A DNA stretch of 64,000 bases from an uncultured Eubacteriales bacterium (GTDB lineage Bacteria > Bacillota > Clostridia > Oscillospirales > Oscillospiraceae), in contig URAM01000002.1 of NCBI GenBank assembly GCA_900545815.1, positions 105,330 to 169,329 of the forward strand. Reading direction: 5' to 3'. Positions 31,247 through 40,655 of the stretch are shown here, one piece after another. The stretch's first letter is position 1; every line of letters starts with the position of its first letter. The position numbers were made by a program, and so were the translations under genes. The notes under the pieces were generated by a model, which was given only the letters and a program-made list of their open reading frames with translations, had not been told where the DNA came from and searched no databases.

Positions 31247-32197
31247 TCAGTTGTTCTCCTCTTTCGCCAGAGACAGACCCATCATATTCAGCTTGTTGAT
31301 GACCTCCTCCAAGGACTTGCGACCCAGGTTTCTCACCTTCATCATCTCGTCCTCCGTCTTGGAGATCAGATCTTCCACTGTATTGATGTTGGCCCGCTTC
31401 AGGCAGTTAAAGGAACGAACGGACAGATCCAGCTCCTCAATGGTCATCTCCAGCACCTTGTCCCGCTGGGTCTCCGGCTTCTCCACCACAGTGGAGCGGG
31501 TCCCGACGGTATCGGACAGGTCGGTGAAAAGAACCAAGTGGTCGCACAGGATCTTTGCGCCCAGGGAAACTGCGTCACGGGCGGAGATGGTTCCGTCCGT
31601 CCACACTTCCAGGGTCAGCTTATCGTAGTCCGTCATGTTGCCGACACGGGTGTTCTCCACGGTGTAGTTCACCCGATTGACCGGGGAGTACAGGGAGTCC
31701 ACCGGAATGACACCGATGATGGTCTGTTCCGGTTTGTTCCGATCCGCAGGAACGTAGCCACGCCCATGGCTGAGGGTGAGTTCCATGTTCAGCGTAGCGT
31801 CGGCGCTGAGGGTTGCGATGTGAAGCTCCGGATTGAGGATCTCCACTTCGCCGTCGGCTTTGATGTCGCCGGCAGTGACCTCGCCTTCGCCGCTGGCCTG
31901 GATATACACCCGCTTGGTGCCCGGGCTGTGGAGCTTGGCTGTGATCCCTTTGACGTTGAGCACGATCTGCGTCACATCCTCCTTGACGCCGGGGATGGTG
32001 GAGAATTCGTGCTGGACGCCGGCAATTTTAATGGTGGTCACGGCGGTGCCAGGCAGGGAGCTGAGGAGGATGCGGCGCAGGGCGTTGCCCAGGGTGGTGC
32101 CGTATCCGTGCTCCAGTGGCTCAACAACATACTTTCCGTAGGAAATATCGCCGTCTTTTTCGTTAGATTCGATGCGGGGTTTTTCGATTTCAACCAT
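31247..32197 (-). CDS. rpoA: RNA polymerase alpha subunit
   Basis: 316 residues. N-terminal dimerisation/assembly domain (1-230; GNALRRILLSSLPG), flexible linker, and C-terminal domain (about 245-310; FNCLKRANINTVEDL, MMKVRNLGRKSLEEV) that contacts UP elements and activators. Normal length. Located between rpsD and rplQ. Confidence 0.98.
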   Translation of the reverse strand: MVEIEKPRIESNEKDGDISYGKYVVEPLEHGYGTTLGNALRRILLSSLPGTAVTTIKIAGVQHEFSTIPGVKEDVTQIVLNVKGITAKLHSPGTKRVYIQASGEGEVTAGDIKADGEVEILNPELHIATLSADATLNMELTLSHGRGYVPADRNKPEQTIIGVIPVDSLYSPVNRVNYTVENTRVGNMTDYDKLTLEVWTDGTISARDAVSLGAKILCDHLVLFTDLSDTVGTRSTVVEKPETQRDKVLEMTIEELDLSVRSFNCLKRANINTVEDLISKTEDEMMKVRNLGRKSLEEVINKLNMMGLSLAKEENN

Positions 32198-32280
32198 TAT
32201 TTGTTTTGCCCTCCTAGTTCAGTGGCACCGGCTAGGCGGCGCCTTGGTTAAACAGCTCACCAAATGGAAGGGGGTAGGGA

Positions 32281-32883
32281 TTACTTGGAGTACAACTCGA
32301 CGATGAGGTGTTCTTCCACAGGGAAGTCGATATCCGCACGTTCGGGCAGACGAGTGACGGTGCCCTTCAGGTTCTCTTTGTCCCGCTCAATCCAGGTGGG
32401 GGTGGTCACCACGATGGCGTCCTCACCCAGGAAGCGCTTGAACTTGACAGAAGAACGGCTGCGTTCTTTCACTTCTACCACGTCACCGGCCTTGATGAGG
32501 AAGGACGGGATGTCGCAGACCTTGCCGTTGACGGTAAAGTGGCCATGGCTGACCAGCTGACGTGCCTCACGGCGAGTCAGGGCAAAGCCCATACGGAAAA
32601 CCACGTTGTCCAGGCGGCGTTCCAGAGTGCTCAGCAGCACTTCACCGGTGACGCCTTCTGCGGCGGCGGCCTTTTCGTAGTAAGCGCGGAACTGCTTTTC
32701 CAGCACGCCATAGACGAACTTGACCTTCTGCTTCTCGTTCAGCTGCAGGCCGTATTCAGACTGCTTCCGGCGCATCTGACCCTTGGTGTTGCGCTCGGTG
32801 GTCTTCTTCGCGTAGCCCATGACAGCGGGAGAAATGCCCAGCGCCTTGCAGCGCTTGGCGATCGGCTGCATATTTCTTGCCAT
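32281..32883 (-). CDS. rpsD: Ribosomal protein S4
   Basis: 200 residues with the S4 RNA-binding domain (about 90-155; RLDNVVFRMGFALTRREARQ). The N-terminal zinc-binding Cys set is absent (only KRCKALG), so this is the zinc-independent form. Primary 16S rRNA binder. Inside the alpha operon. Confidence 0.97.
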   Translation of the reverse strand: MARNMQPIAKRCKALGISPAVMGYAKKTTERNTKGQMRRKQSEYGLQLNEKQKVKFVYGVLEKQFRAYYEKAAAAEGVTGEVLLSTLERRLDNVVFRMGFALTRREARQLVSHGHFTVNGKVCDIPSFLIKAGDVVEVKERSRSSVKFKRFLGEDAIVVTTPTWIERDKENLKGTVTRLPERADIDFPVEEHLIVELYSK

Positions 32884-32906
32884 AGTAATAATCCTCCTTT
32901 ATTTGA

Positions 32907-33299
32907 TCAGACGCGTCTTCTCTTGGGAGGACGGCAGCCATTGTGGGGAACCGGGGTGACGTCCTTGATCAGGGTCACTTCCAGGCCAGCGGTCTGCAGC
33001 GCACGGATGGCGGCTTCACGACCGGAACCGGGGCCCTTGACAAAAACTTCCACGGTCTTCAGACCATGTTCCATTGCGGCCTTTGCGGCGGTCTCGGCAG
33101 CAGTCTGTGCTGCGAAGGGGGTGGACTTCTTCGAACCACGGAAGCCCATTTCGCCAGCAGATGCCCAGCTGATGGCATTACCCTGAGTATCGGTAATGGT
33201 CACCATTGTGTTGTTGAAAGAGGAACGGATATGCACGGCTCCCTTTTCAATATTTTTACGGTCTTTGCGCTTGCGCACGACTCTTTTCTTGTTCGCCAT
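32907..33299 (-). CDS. rpsK: Ribosomal protein S11
   Basis: 130 residues, small-subunit platform protein; ends with the conserved PHNGCRPPKRRRV tail. Between rpsM and rpsD in the standard order, with AGGAGG-type spacing before its ATG. Confidence 0.98.
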   Translation of the reverse strand: MANKKRVVRKRKDRKNIEKGAVHIRSSFNNTMVTITDTQGNAISWASAGEMGFRGSKKSTPFAAQTAAETAAKAAMEHGLKTVEVFVKGPGSGREAAIRALQTAGLEVTLIKDVTPVPHNGCRPPKRRRV

Positions 33300-33313
33300 T
33301 GAATATCCCTCCT

Positions 33314-33682
33314 TTACTTCTTCTTATTGGCCATGGTCTTGCGGGGACCCTTACGGGTACGCGCATTGTTCTTGGAGCTCTGGCCGCGGACGGGCAGGCC
33401 CTTACGATGACGGCTGCCGCGATAGGAGCCGATCTCGATGAGGCGCTTGATGTCCATAGCTACGTTACGGCGCAGATCGCCTTCCACGATATAGTCATTG
33501 TGGATGCAATCACGCAGTGCTGCTTCATCTGCTTCGCTCAGGTCCCGTACACGGGTGTCGGGGTTGATCCCGGTTGCTTCCAGGATCTTCTTGGCGCTGG
33601 TGCGGCCAATGCCGTAGATATAGGTCAGGCCAATTTCAATTCTTTTGTCCTTGGGCAGGTCAATACCGGCAATACGTGCCAT
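33314..33682 (-). CDS. rpsM: Ribosomal protein S13
   Basis: 122 residues; begins MARIAGIDLPKDKRIEIGLT and has the basic C-terminal tail RGQSSKNNARTRKGPRKT that reaches the decoding region. Head protein of the 30S subunit, contacting the P-site tRNA. Confidence 0.98.
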   Translation of the reverse strand: MARIAGIDLPKDKRIEIGLTYIYGIGRTSAKKILEATGINPDTRVRDLSEADEAALRDCIHNDYIVEGDLRRNVAMDIKRLIEIGSYRGSRHRKGLPVRGQSSKNNARTRKGPRKTMANKKK

Positions 33683-33701
33683 TGATCAATACACCTCCTT
33701 A

Positions 33702-33815
33702 TTATCCTTGTCTCTGTTTGTGCTTGGGATTTTCGCAAATCACCATTACTCTGCCCTTGCGCTTAATGATCTTGCACTTTTCGCACATGGGCTTGACGGA
33801 CGGTCTTACTTTCAT
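33702..33815 (-). CDS. rpmJ: Ribosomal protein L36
   Basis: 37 residues, MKVRPSVKPMCEKCKIIKR then ICENPKHKQRQG: the zinc-binding Cys3-His form. ATG at 33813-33815 with AGGAGG upstream and TAA at 33702-33704. Easily missed because of its length; its position between infA and rpsM is conserved. Confidence 0.97.
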   Translation of the reverse strand: MKVRPSVKPMCEKCKIIKRKGRVMVICENPKHKQRQG

Positions 33816-33901
33816 CGTTTTACCTCCTGTTTTGCTGCACGGAGTGTTCCCTTGTCCAGAGGGCGTGCTCCGTGTCCCTGGGTCTGCGCAGCAGCCGCAG
33901 G

Positions 33902-34120
33902 TTACTTGCTTCTCCAGGTGATCCGGCCGCGGGTCAGATCATAAGGGGACATCTGGACAGTCACCTTATCTCCCGGGAGGATCCTGATATAGTTCATTCT
34001 GAGCTTACCAGAAATGGTGGCCAGGATGGTGTGGCCTTTCCCGATATCTACCAAAAAATTGGTGTTGGGCAGTGCCTCTTTTACGACACCCTCCAGTTCA
34101 ATCATATCTGCTTTCGACAA
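33902..34120 (-). CDS. infA: Translation initiation factor IF-1, TTG start
   Basis: 72 residues, S1/OB-fold protein occupying the A site during initiation; LPGDKVTVQMSPYDLTRGRITW is family-typical (positions about 50-70). The family N-terminus (MSK-D-IE-EG) is only recovered from a TTG at 34118-34120, and GAGGAGG lies nine bases before it, so TTG is the start rather than the ATG five codons later. Overlaps the end of the KOW gene by 23 bases. Confidence 0.95.
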   Translation of the reverse strand: MSKADMIELEGVVKEALPNTNFLVDIGKGHTILATISGKLRMNYIRILPGDKVTVQMSPYDLTRGRITWRSK

Positions 34121-34412
34121 GAGCTTTGCCTCCTCTTCGGTCAGGATCTGATGCGCGGAAGGCTGCCAACGCCTGCCGCAGTGCGCGGTCAGTGATCGGC
34201 TCGCCTCTCTGCAATCTTGCGATTGCCGGATGTGCGCTGGTTCCTACGCCCCGGACGTGTTTCCGCCGCTTCTTTTTGGGCGCGTCCAGCTTTCTCCCCT
34301 TTCCGTCCGCCAGCAACACAAAGTCTTCCTCTGCGCCGATGACGCAGAACAGCTTGCCTTGATCGTGGCCGGCTAAGGAGAGAACGATTTCATAGGGTTG
34401 GATGCTTGCCAT
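34098..34412 (-). CDS. KOW-domain RNA-binding protein
   Basis: 104 residues. N-terminal KOW-like segment (GHDQGKLFCVIG) of the L14e/L19e-like type often found between map and infA in Firmicutes, then a basic Lys/Arg-rich region (RKLDAPKKKRRKHVRG). Probably binds rRNA or the ribosome; the role is unproven. Starts one base after the map stop and overlaps infA, so it is tightly coupled to both. Confidence 0.82.
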   Translation of the reverse strand: MASIQPYEIVLSLAGHDQGKLFCVIGAEEDFVLLADGKGRKLDAPKKKRRKHVRGVGTSAHPAIARLQRGEPITDRALRQALAAFRASDPDRRGGKALVESRYD

Positions 34413-34413
34413 A

Positions 34414-35220
34414 TCAATCTCCGCACGTTGTGAGCACTTCGGGCGCTCCGTCCGTGATGAGAATGGTATTTTCATAATGGGCGGCATACTGGCCGTCAGC
34501 GGTCAGAACAGTCCACTGATCCAGCTGCCTGATGGCAGGCCCGCCCATATTGACCATGGGTTCCACCGCGATGGTCATATTTTTCACCAGTCTGGGGTCG
34601 CCGCCCAGCCGCCGTTTGGTCACATAGTTGGGAACCTCTGGGGCTTCGTGCATATGGGCGCCCACGCCGTGACCCACATATTCCCGAACCACGGAGAACC
34701 CGTTGGACTCTACATAGTTCTGAACCGCTCTGGAAATATCCGAGATCCGGTTGCCGGGAATGGCCTGCTGGATGCCTTCCCAGAAGCTCTGCTCGGTGAC
34801 CTGGATGAGCCGCATGGCCTCGTCAGACACCTGCCCTACCGGATAGGTGCCGGCACAGTCCCCATGGAAGCCGCCGATGGGCAGCTTGGTCTTGGGGTCG
34901 ATGCCTTGGAAGCCTACGCAGGCGCCCACATCGATGGAGACGATGTCTCCTTCTTCCAGGCGGCGCTTGTTGGGAATGCCGTGGATGATGGCGTCGTTGA
35001 CCGAAATGCACGCGGTGCCGGGGAACCCGTACAGGTGGAGGAAGGAGGGATACCCGCCATGCTTGGTGATGAACTCAAACATGGCGTGATCCAGATCCTT
35101 GGTGGTGATGCCGGGACGGATGAGGGAAGCCCCATACGCCCGAGCCTGGGCGGTGAGCCGCCCAGCCTTGCGCATCAGTTCCACCTGACGGTCAGACTTA
35201 ATGATAATTCGTTCCGCCAT
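34414..35220 (-). CDS. map: Methionine aminopeptidase type I
   Basis: 268 residues. Removes the N-terminal Met from nascent proteins; two metal ions are bound by Asp, Asp, His, Glu, Glu found here in IDVGACVGFQGIDP, GFHGDCAG, GHGVGAHMHE and AVEPMVNMG. Directly follows adk (one base between stop and start). Confidence 0.97.
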   Translation of the reverse strand: MAERIIIKSDRQVELMRKAGRLTAQARAYGASLIRPGITTKDLDHAMFEFITKHGGYPSFLHLYGFPGTACISVNDAIIHGIPNKRRLEEGDIVSIDVGACVGFQGIDPKTKLPIGGFHGDCAGTYPVGQVSDEAMRLIQVTEQSFWEGIQQAIPGNRISDISRAVQNYVESNGFSVVREYVGHGVGAHMHEAPEVPNYVTKRRLGGDPRLVKNMTIAVEPMVNMGGPAIRQLDQWTVLTADGQYAAHYENTILITDGAPEVLTTCGD

Positions 35221-35221
35221 A

Positions 35222-35854
35222 TTACTTGGTCAGAACCTCCATGACAGCTGCGTTGGTGGCGTCGATGCTGCCCTTGTTCTCCACGCTGGACAGGATGCCC
35301 CGTGCTTCATAGAAGCCCTTGAGGGGTTCGGTCTCAGCATGGTAGGTAGCCAGACGATCCTTCACGGTCTCAGGCTTGTCATCCTTGCGGATGGTCAGCT
35401 CTTTGCCGCAGATATCGCAGATGCCTTCCTTCTTGGGGGGGTTGGCAACGATGTGGTAGGTAGCGCCGCAGGCCAGGCAGGTGCGCCGGCCGGTCATGCG
35501 CTGTTCCACTTCCTCATCGCTGACTTCCAGGGAAACCACATGGTCAAAGTGGATGCCTGCTGCTTCCAGGGCTTCCGCCTGAGCGATGGTGCGGGGCACG
35601 CCGTCCAGGATGTAGCCGTCCTTGCAGTCCGGCTCCTGAAGCCGTTCGGTGATGACGCCGATGATGACTTCGTCAGGAACCAGCTTGCCGGCATCCATAT
35701 ACTCCTTGGCCTTCAGACCTACGGGGGTGCCGTTCTTGACGGCGGCCCGCAGGATGTTGCCGGTGGAGATGGTAGGAATGTTCAGCTTTTTGCTGATGAT
35801 CTCAGCCTGCGTGCCCTTGCCGGCGCCGGGAGCGCCCAACAGGATCAGTTTCAT
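35222..35854 (-). CDS. adk: Adenylate kinase, zinc-LID type
   Basis: 210 residues. P-loop GAPGAGKGT (7-15); the LID carries four Cys (CLAC and CDIC near 127-153), so it is the zinc-stabilised Gram-positive form. Catalyses AMP + ATP to 2 ADP. Placed after secY as in other Firmicutes. Confidence 0.98.
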   Translation of the reverse strand: MKLILLGAPGAGKGTQAEIISKKLNIPTISTGNILRAAVKNGTPVGLKAKEYMDAGKLVPDEVIIGVITERLQEPDCKDGYILDGVPRTIAQAEALEAAGIHFDHVVSLEVSDEEVEQRMTGRRTCLACGATYHIVANPPKKEGICDICGKELTIRKDDKPETVKDRLATYHAETEPLKGFYEARGILSSVENKGSIDATNAAVMEVLTK

Positions 35855-35868
35855 AACAATCTTCCTCC

Positions 35869-37173
35869 TTAGTTCAGGAACCCTTTGTACTGCTTCATCA
35901 TCATATTCGCTTCCAGAGACTTCTGGGTATCCAGAGCGACGGAGACAACGATGAGGACAGAGGTTCCGCCGATGGCCAGGGCGCTGATCCGGAAGATCGC
36001 ACCGGTGACGATAGGCAGAATTGCGACGATTGCCAGGTAGATCGCGCCAAACAGGGTGATGCGGTTGAGGATCTTGCTCAGGAATTCAGCAGTAGGCCGA
36101 CCAGCACGGTAACCGGGGATGAAGCCGCCCTGTTTTTTCAGGTTGTTGGAAACTTCCACGGGGTTGAACTGGATGGTGGCGTAGAAATAGCTGAAGCCCA
36201 CGATGAGCAGCGCATAGACCACACAGTAGATGACGCTGGTGGTGTCGAACAGACGGATGAAGGTGCTGTCAGACATGCTTGGCACAAAGGCCGCGATGGT
36301 TGCGGGGATAGACGCGATGGTCTGGGCGAAGATGATGGGCATGACGCCGGACATATTCACCTTGATGGGGATGGTGGTGGCCTGACCGCCGTACATCTTC
36401 CGACCCACAACACGCTTTGCGTACTGCACGGGAATCTTCCGTTCGGACAGGGAGATATAGACGATGAACACCAGCATCAGGATCATACCGATGAGGAACA
36501 CCGGAATCATAGCCGGATGGAGCACGACGTCCGTGCCGCCGCTTTCCTTGCCGGCCGCCCAGTTCTTGGCGCCTTCATACATATAGAAGACCGCACTGGG
36601 CAGGCGGGAGATGATACCGGCAAACAGCAAAATGGAAATCCCATTGCCGATGCCCATGCCGGTGATCTGTTCGCCCAGCCACATAACAAATACGGAACCA
36701 GCCGTGAAGGTGGCAATGATGACGATTGCCGCCCAAACAGAGGTATCGGAAAGGAACCCGTTGGTCCGGATGAGCATATAGTAGCCAAAGCCCTGGAGCA
36801 AGCCCAGCGCCAAGGTGCTGTACCGGGTGATGGCCTCCAATTTCCGTTTTCCGGCTTCGCCGCCGTCCCGCTGCAACCGCTCCAGGGGAGGGATGGCAAC
36901 CGTCAGCAGCTGAATGATGATGGATGCGTTGATATAGGGCTGAATGGACAGCGCCAGCATGGTGGCGGTGCCAAACGAGCCGCCCGACATGACGTTCATC
37001 AGGCCCAGGATGCTGGTGCTGGCGGCATTGAAGTACGCCTGCAATGCAGTGGTGTTGATGAACGGCACCGGAATATTGTTGCCCAGCCGGAAGATGACCA
37101 AGATGAACGCAACATACAGAAGTTTCTTCCGCAGTTCAGGAACCTTCCATGCTTTGCGAATGGTCTCGATCAA
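35869..37173 (-). CDS. secY: Preprotein translocase SecY
   Basis: 434 residues with ten membrane helices; the central channel subunit of SecYEG. Landmarks: N-terminal VPELRKKLLYVAFILV, a plug-region helix after PFINTTALQ, and the conserved cytoplasmic loop GGFIPGYRAGRPT. Starts immediately after the rplO stop. Confidence 0.98.
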   Translation of the reverse strand: MIETIRKAWKVPELRKKLLYVAFILVIFRLGNNIPVPFINTTALQAYFNAASTSILGLMNVMSGGSFGTATMLALSIQPYINASIIIQLLTVAIPPLERLQRDGGEAGKRKLEAITRYSTLALGLLQGFGYYMLIRTNGFLSDTSVWAAIVIIATFTAGSVFVMWLGEQITGMGIGNGISILLFAGIISRLPSAVFYMYEGAKNWAAGKESGGTDVVLHPAMIPVFLIGMILMLVFIVYISLSERKIPVQYAKRVVGRKMYGGQATTIPIKVNMSGVMPIIFAQTIASIPATIAAFVPSMSDSTFIRLFDTTSVIYCVVYALLIVGFSYFYATIQFNPVEVSNNLKKQGGFIPGYRAGRPTAEFLSKILNRITLFGAIYLAIVAILPIVTGAIFRISALAIGGTSVLIVVSVALDTQKSLEANMMMKQYKGFLN

Positions 37174-37614
37174 TTAGATCACCTCAGCCTTTCCTCCAGC
37201 TGCTTCAATTTTTTCCTTTGCGGATGCGGAGAAGGCAGTGGCCTGTACGGTCAGCTTTTTGGTCAGCTCGCCATTGCCCAGGATCTTCACGCCATAGGGG
37301 CACTTGGTCAGGACGCCGGAATCCAGCAGAACCTGCAGGTTCACGGTCGCGCCGTCTTCAAACCGGTTCAGTGCGGTCACATTGATGGCGGTCAGGGGCT
37401 TGGCGAAGATGTTGTTAAAGCCGCGCTTGGGCAGGCGACGTGCCAGAGGCATCTGGCCGCCTTCGAAGCCGATGCGGACACCGCCGCCGCTGCGAGCCTT
37501 CTGGCCCTTGTGGCCACGGCCAGCGGTCTTGCCATTGCCGGTGCCAGCGCCACGGCCCTTACGCTTCGCTACGCTGGTGGAGCCGGGAGCGGGAGACAGA
37601 TGATGCAGTTCCAT
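37174..37614 (-). CDS. rplO: Ribosomal protein L15
   Basis: 146 residues. N-terminal MELHHLSPAPGSTSVAKRKG and Gly-rich KTAGRGHKGQKARSGGG extension typical of L15, which threads into 23S rRNA. Abuts secY. Confidence 0.98.
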   Translation of the reverse strand: MELHHLSPAPGSTSVAKRKGRGAGTGNGKTAGRGHKGQKARSGGGVRIGFEGGQMPLARRLPKRGFNNIFAKPLTAINVTALNRFEDGATVNLQVLLDSGVLTKCPYGVKILGNGELTKKLTVQATAFSASAKEKIEAAGGKAEVI

Positions 37615-37628
37615 AGATCAGTCCCTCC

Positions 37629-37811
37629 TTACTGCTCTTCGGTGACCTGGAGCAGGTAACCGATCTTTGCAATCTTGCCGCGGGTGCAGGGGTTGTCAGG
37701 CTGAACGGTGGTGTCACCGATCTTCTTCAGGCCCAGCGCTGCGGCATTTGCCTTATGCTTCTGGATTCTGCCATTGAGGCTCTTGACGAGCTTGATATTC
37801 AGATTTGCCAT
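37629..37811 (-). CDS. rpmD: Ribosomal protein L30
   Basis: 60 residues, the short bacterial form; LVKSLNGR near the start and LGLKKIGDTTVQPDN in the middle are family-typical. Between rpsE and rplO. Confidence 0.97.
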   Translation of the reverse strand: MANLNIKLVKSLNGRIQKHKANAAALGLKKIGDTTVQPDNPCTRGKIAKIGYLLQVTEEQ

Positions 37812-37826
37812 TTTCGTCCGTCCTCC

Positions 37827-38321
37827 TTACAGATCTTCCACGGCCTTGCCGCGGGTCTTTGCCACCTGTTCAGGGGTACGCAGGCTCAGCAGACCCTGGA
37901 AAGTTGCGTGGACAACGTTCTGGGGGTTGTGAGAGCGCAGGCACTTGGTACGGATGTTCTTGATGCCAGCTGCTTCCATAACAGCACGCACGGGGCCGCC
38001 GGCGATAACGCCAGTACCTTCGGGAGCGGGCTTCATGAGCACGCGGCCAGCGGAAAACTCACCGATGACTTCGTGAGGAATGGTATCCCCGGACATAGCG
38101 ACGGTGATCATATTCTTCTTTGCATCCTCGATGCCCTTGCGGATTGCTTCGGGCACTTCGGCTGCCTTACCCAGGCCAAAGCCGACCTTGCCCTTGCCGT
38201 CGCCGACTACCATCAGGACGGAGAACTTCATGATACGGCCGCCCTTAACGGTCTTGCTGACGCGGTTGAGATAGACCAGTTTTTCGATATATTCGCTGGC
38301 CGGTTTTTCAAATCTCGGCAT
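37827..38321 (-). CDS. rpsE: Ribosomal protein S5
   Basis: 164 residues: N-terminal double-stranded RNA-binding-like domain (RVSKTVKGGRIMKFSVLMVVGDG) and C-terminal domain (GAGVIAGGPVRAVMEAAGI-like segment). Contributes to decoding fidelity. Confidence 0.98.
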   Translation of the reverse strand: MPRFEKPASEYIEKLVYLNRVSKTVKGGRIMKFSVLMVVGDGKGKVGFGLGKAAEVPEAIRKGIEDAKKNMITVAMSGDTIPHEVIGEFSAGRVLMKPAPEGTGVIAGGPVRAVMEAAGIKNIRTKCLRSHNPQNVVHATFQGLLSLRTPEQVAKTRGKAVEDL

Positions 38322-38339
38322 ATTCTCTCCTCCTCCTGA

Positions 38340-38699
38340 TTAGAACTGCAGGCCGCCCTCACGGGCGCCCTCGGCCAGAGCCTGGACACGGCCATGATAG
38401 ATATAACCACCACGGTCGAACACGACGGTCTCGATGCCCTTTGCCTTGGCACGTTCCGCGACCTTCTGGCCTACCAGCTTGGCAGCGGCCTTCTTGTCGC
38501 CGTCGCACTGGAAGTCCTTTTCCAGGGAAGAAGCAGCTGCCAGGGTATGCCCGTTCACATCGTCGATGATTTGGGCATAGATGTTGGTTTCGCTGCGGAA
38601 TACGTTCAGACGGGGTCTCTCGGGCGTGCCGGAGATCTTGCCGCGCACTCTCTTGTGACGCTTCAGCCGCTGAGCGTTGGTATTGGGTCTGTTAATCAT
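38340..38699 (-). CDS. rplR: Ribosomal protein L18
   Basis: 119 residues; 5S rRNA-binding protein with N-terminal KRHKRVRGKISGTPERPRL and C-terminal FDRGGYIYHGRVQALAEGAR, both family-typical. Confidence 0.98.
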   Translation of the reverse strand: MINRPNTNAQRLKRHKRVRGKISGTPERPRLNVFRSETNIYAQIIDDVNGHTLAAASSLEKDFQCDGDKKAAAKLVGQKVAERAKAKGIETVVFDRGGYIYHGRVQALAEGAREGGLQF

Positions 38700-38715
38700 T
38701 TAGGCACACCTCCTT

Positions 38716-39261
38716 TTACTTCTTAGCGCCAGTCTTGCCTTCCTTACGGCGGATCACTTCATCAGCATACTTGATGCCCTTGCCCTTGTAGGGTTCGGGA
38801 GGACGCTTGCCGCGGACGACTGCTGCGAACTGACCAACCTGCTGCTTGTCGCAGCCCTTGATCAGAATCTTGTTGGGTTCGGGTACTTCGATGGTGATGC
38901 CATCTTCCTCCTCCATCTCCACAGGATGGGAGAAGCCCAGGTTCATGACCAGCTTGTTGCCTTCCTTGGACACACGGTAGCCGATGCCGTTGACCTGCAG
39001 CTCCTTGGTGAAGCCTTCGCTGACGCCGATGACCATGCCATTGAGGATGGAGCGGACGGTGCCATGCATGGAACGGGTGGCCTTGCTGTCGTCAGGACGG
39101 GTGCAGATCACTTCTGCGCCTTCCTGGGCGATGGTGATGATGGGGTTGAAGGTGCGGGTCAGGGTGCCCTTGGGGCCCTTCACGGTGACGGTATTGCCCG
39201 CTTCCACCTTCACTTCTACCCCAGCGGGGATGGTAATAGGCGCTCTGCCAACTCTTGACAT
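38716..39261 (-). CDS. rplF: Ribosomal protein L6
   Basis: 181 residues with two repeated L6 domains; N-terminal MSRVGRAPITIPAGVEV and C-terminal RGKRPPEPYKGKGIKYADE. Sits near the factor-binding site of the 50S subunit. Confidence 0.98.
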   Translation of the reverse strand: MSRVGRAPITIPAGVEVKVEAGNTVTVKGPKGTLTRTFNPIITIAQEGAEVICTRPDDSKATRSMHGTVRSILNGMVIGVSEGFTKELQVNGIGYRVSKEGNKLVMNLGFSHPVEMEEEDGITIEVPEPNKILIKGCDKQQVGQFAAVVRGKRPPEPYKGKGIKYADEVIRRKEGKTGAKK

Positions 39262-39273
39262 ATTCTTACCTCC

Positions 39274-39669
39274 TTACCAGATAAACGCCAGGACTTCGCC
39301 GCCGACGTGCGCTGCGCGAGCAGCCTTATCGGTCATGACGCCCTTGGAGGTGGATACGATCGCGATACCCAGGCCACGGAGAACCTTGGGCAGCTCGTCT
39401 GCGCCGGCGTAGACACGCAGGCCAGGCTTGGAAACACGGCGCAGGCCGGACAGAGCCTTTTCGTTGCCGTTGTACTTCAGGGTGATGCGGATGGTGCCCT
39501 GGGTGCCGTCGTCGATCAGCTGGTAGTTCTTGATATAGCCTTCGTCCAGCAGGATCTTTGCGATGGCCTTCTTCATGTTGGAAGCAGGGACATCAACGGT
39601 GCTGTGCTTTGCGGAATTCGCATTGCGGATTCGGGTCAGCATATCAGCAATGGGATCTGTGATGTGCAT
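39274..39669 (-). CDS. rpsH: Ribosomal protein S8
   Basis: 131 residues; MHITDPIADMLTRIRNAN and a C-terminal GIAIVSTSKGVMTDKAAR match S8, a primary 16S binder and, in enterobacteria, the spc operon autorepressor. Unusually, 220 hairpin-rich bases separate it from rpsN upstream (see 39670-39889). Confidence 0.98.
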   Translation of the reverse strand: MHITDPIADMLTRIRNANSAKHSTVDVPASNMKKAIAKILLDEGYIKNYQLIDDGTQGTIRITLKYNGNEKALSGLRRVSKPGLRVYAGADELPKVLRGLGIAIVSTSKGVMTDKAARAAHVGGEVLAFIW

Positions 39670-39889
39670 AATGGACCTCCTAAATAAAGGTTACAGACGA
39701 AACAGCTCGTCTGTCAAAGCGTCAGGGTATCACAGGAACGCGGGCCGAGAGCGGCCAGGTATTCCTGTGACTTCTCACGCCGGAATACAGAAATTGCACG
39801 GCCGCCGGCGCGGCTCCTGCACAGGAGCCGGAACCGGTCGTGCCAACGAGGCGGCGCTTTGCGCCCGCCTCCATGAGAAACCTGGCGGA
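39670..39889 (-). promoter_or_regulatory. Hairpin-dense intercistronic region rpsN-rpsH
   Basis: 220 nt inside an otherwise tight ribosomal operon. In transcript order it holds GGCGGGCGC/GCGCCGCC, GGCTCCTG/CAGGAGCC, CACAGGAA/TTCCTGTG enclosing GGCCG/CGGCC, and ACAGACGA/TCGTCTGT. No T run follows any stem, so these are not ordinary terminators. It could be an RNA processing or autoregulatory site. Confidence 0.6.
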
Positions 39890-40075
39890 TTACCAGGATG
39901 CCTTTCTCACGCCGGGGATCTCGCCCTTATAGGCCAGCTCCCGGAAGCAGATACGGCAGACGCCGTAATCCCGCAGATAAGCGTGGGGACGGCCGCACAG
40001 CTTGCAGCGGTTGTAGCGGCGGGTGGAGAACTTGGGCTCTCTCTGCTGCTTCAGCTTCATAGATGTCTTTGCCAT
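39890..40075 (-). CDS. rpsN: Ribosomal protein S14, zinc type
   Basis: 61 residues, the short form with two CxxC pairs (CKLC and CRIC, about 24-43) binding zinc. Starts MAKTSMKLKQQREPKFSTR. Between rplE and rpsH. Confidence 0.98.
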   Translation of the reverse strand: MAKTSMKLKQQREPKFSTRRYNRCKLCGRPHAYLRDYGVCRICFRELAYKGEIPGVRKASW

Positions 40076-40094
40076 AGTTACACTCCTCCCTTGC

Positions 40095-40634
<540 letters not shown>

Positions 40635-40655
40635 TGTAGATTACGCTCCTTTCAC

